Assembly: GCA_963971225.1 (NCBI GenBank)
Contig: OZ020267.1
Coordinates: 90,633,648 to 90,697,647, forward strand
From: Melieria omissa
Taxonomy: Eukaryota > Arthropoda > Insecta > Diptera > Ulidiidae
Length of the DNA stretch: 64,000 nt
Reading direction: 5' to 3'
Position 1 is the stretch's first letter. Each line of letters starts with the position of its first letter. Below the pieces are notes generated by a model. The model was not told the origin of the DNA and did no database searches. It saw only the letters and a list, made by a program, of their open reading frames with translations. Below are positions 63,521 through 64,000 of the stretch, piece by piece. The position numbers were made by a program, and so were the translations under genes.

Positions 63521-64000
63521 GGTCGTGCAGGTGAACCTGAAGCACTCGAAGTGTGCTTCAGACAACCTGTCTGTTCTCCTCAGCGAGGAGAACGTGGACC
63601 TCTGCATCCTACAGGAGCCCTGGGTCAGAGACTCCACGGTTAAGGGCCTAAACATTCACGGGTAGTCTTCTGTACAGGGTCTCTTCAGGTACACCTAGAG
63701 CCTGCATATTAGCTAAGAAACATATTAACGCTTTTTTATGTTGCAGCCTGAGTAGTGACGACCTCGCCGTTGTGAGGCTCACGGACGCACGAGGGCAACC
63801 CCTAATGGTGGCGGCTTCTTACATGGCCCACGACAAGCCGGCACCACCAGCGGAGGTGCAGACATTAGTGGAGGCAGCCCGCAACGCCAAATGTGACTTG
63901 CTGCTGGGGTGCGATGCTAACGCCAGGCACACACTTTGGGGCAGCAGCGAGGACAACGAAAGGGGTGAGTCTCTCTTCAACTTTATCTTAGATTATAACC
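63513..64000 (+). pseudogene. LOA-D ORF2 N-terminus (endonuclease), frameshifted
   Basis: MLRVVQVNLKHSKCASDN starts at 63,513. After LQEPWVRDSTVKGLNIHG the frame hits TAG at 63,663-63,665, but a +/-1 shift at about 63,662 continues with RACILAKKHINAF, ASYMAHDKPAPP and LLGCDANARHTLWGS to the window end. So one frame break lies about 50 codons in. The rest of ORF2 is not visible. Confidence 0.82.

Larger units (their letters stand above)
62280..64000 (+). mobile_element. LOA-clade non-LTR retrotransposon D, 3' part outside window
   Basis: A complete ORF1 (62,339-63,520) is followed by the endonuclease start of ORF2, running off the window end. The 5' boundary is not certain; the GC content rises sharply near 62,280, about 60 bases before ORF1. 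It is the only LOA copy here with an intact ORF1. Confidence 0.75.

Overview
This window looks like nuclear DNA from a fly (Diptera, Drosophila- or tephritid-like). That rests on the element families present: gypsy/errantivirus with env, 412/mdg1-like, copia/1731-like, BEL/Pao, I-clade and LOA-clade non-LTR elements, Tc1, pogo and piggyBac remnants, with short GT-AG introns inside transposases. The species cannot be fixed from the sequence. I found no convincing host gene in 64 kb. Almost everything is transposable element, and many elements sit inside one another, so the region reads as a TE island (heterochromatin or a TE-trapping locus).

Layout. 1-4.97 kb: I-clade non-LTR element (minus) inserted in the reverse transcriptase of a copia-like element (minus, 4.97-9.19 kb), whose gag is also split by a 728-bp MITE with a TTAA duplication. 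9.2-9.5 kb: tRNA-type SINE. 9,547-24,143: a gypsy-family errantivirus (minus) with 398-bp LTRs and gag, pol and env. It is interrupted in pol by a complete 7.6-kb 412-like element (plus, 14,000-21,603, TSD ATGG, apparently identical 646-bp LTRs). 24.1-29.9 kb: a degraded Tc1-like element holding a LOA-clade element (minus, 25,273-29,614). 29.9-37.7 kb: relics, namely a piggyBac C-terminus, a solo LTR, several MITEs, a RAG/Transib-like fragment and a second SINE copy. 37.76-42.56 kb: LOA-clade element B (minus, dead RT). 43.2-46.85 kb: decayed Ty3/gypsy element (minus). 46.9-47.4 kb: solo LTR. 48.4-51.65 kb: pogo/Tigger-like DNA transposon with an intron and doubled ends. 51.9-53.4 kb: two abutting Ty3/gypsy fragments. 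53,700-61,133: a BEL/Pao element (plus, TSD AGTTG) that keeps gag but has lost most or all of pol, and is itself interrupted by LOA element C with an intact 1,193-residue ORF2. 61.3-62.2 kb: Harbinger-like non-autonomous element. 62.3-64 kb: LOA element D (plus), cut by the window end.

How the parts work together. Each element supplies its own capsid, protease, RT, RNase H, integrase or endonuclease. The best preserved are the 412-like element (gag, pol and three small upstream ORFs, with a textbook -1 frameshift signal) and LOA-C ORF2. The gypsy copy is open apart from the nested insertion, and its env appears to get its start codon by splicing. Nearly all elements in the first 47 kb lie on the minus strand, those after 53 kb on the plus strand; the nested, one-sided arrangement resembles piRNA-cluster architecture, which is inference only.
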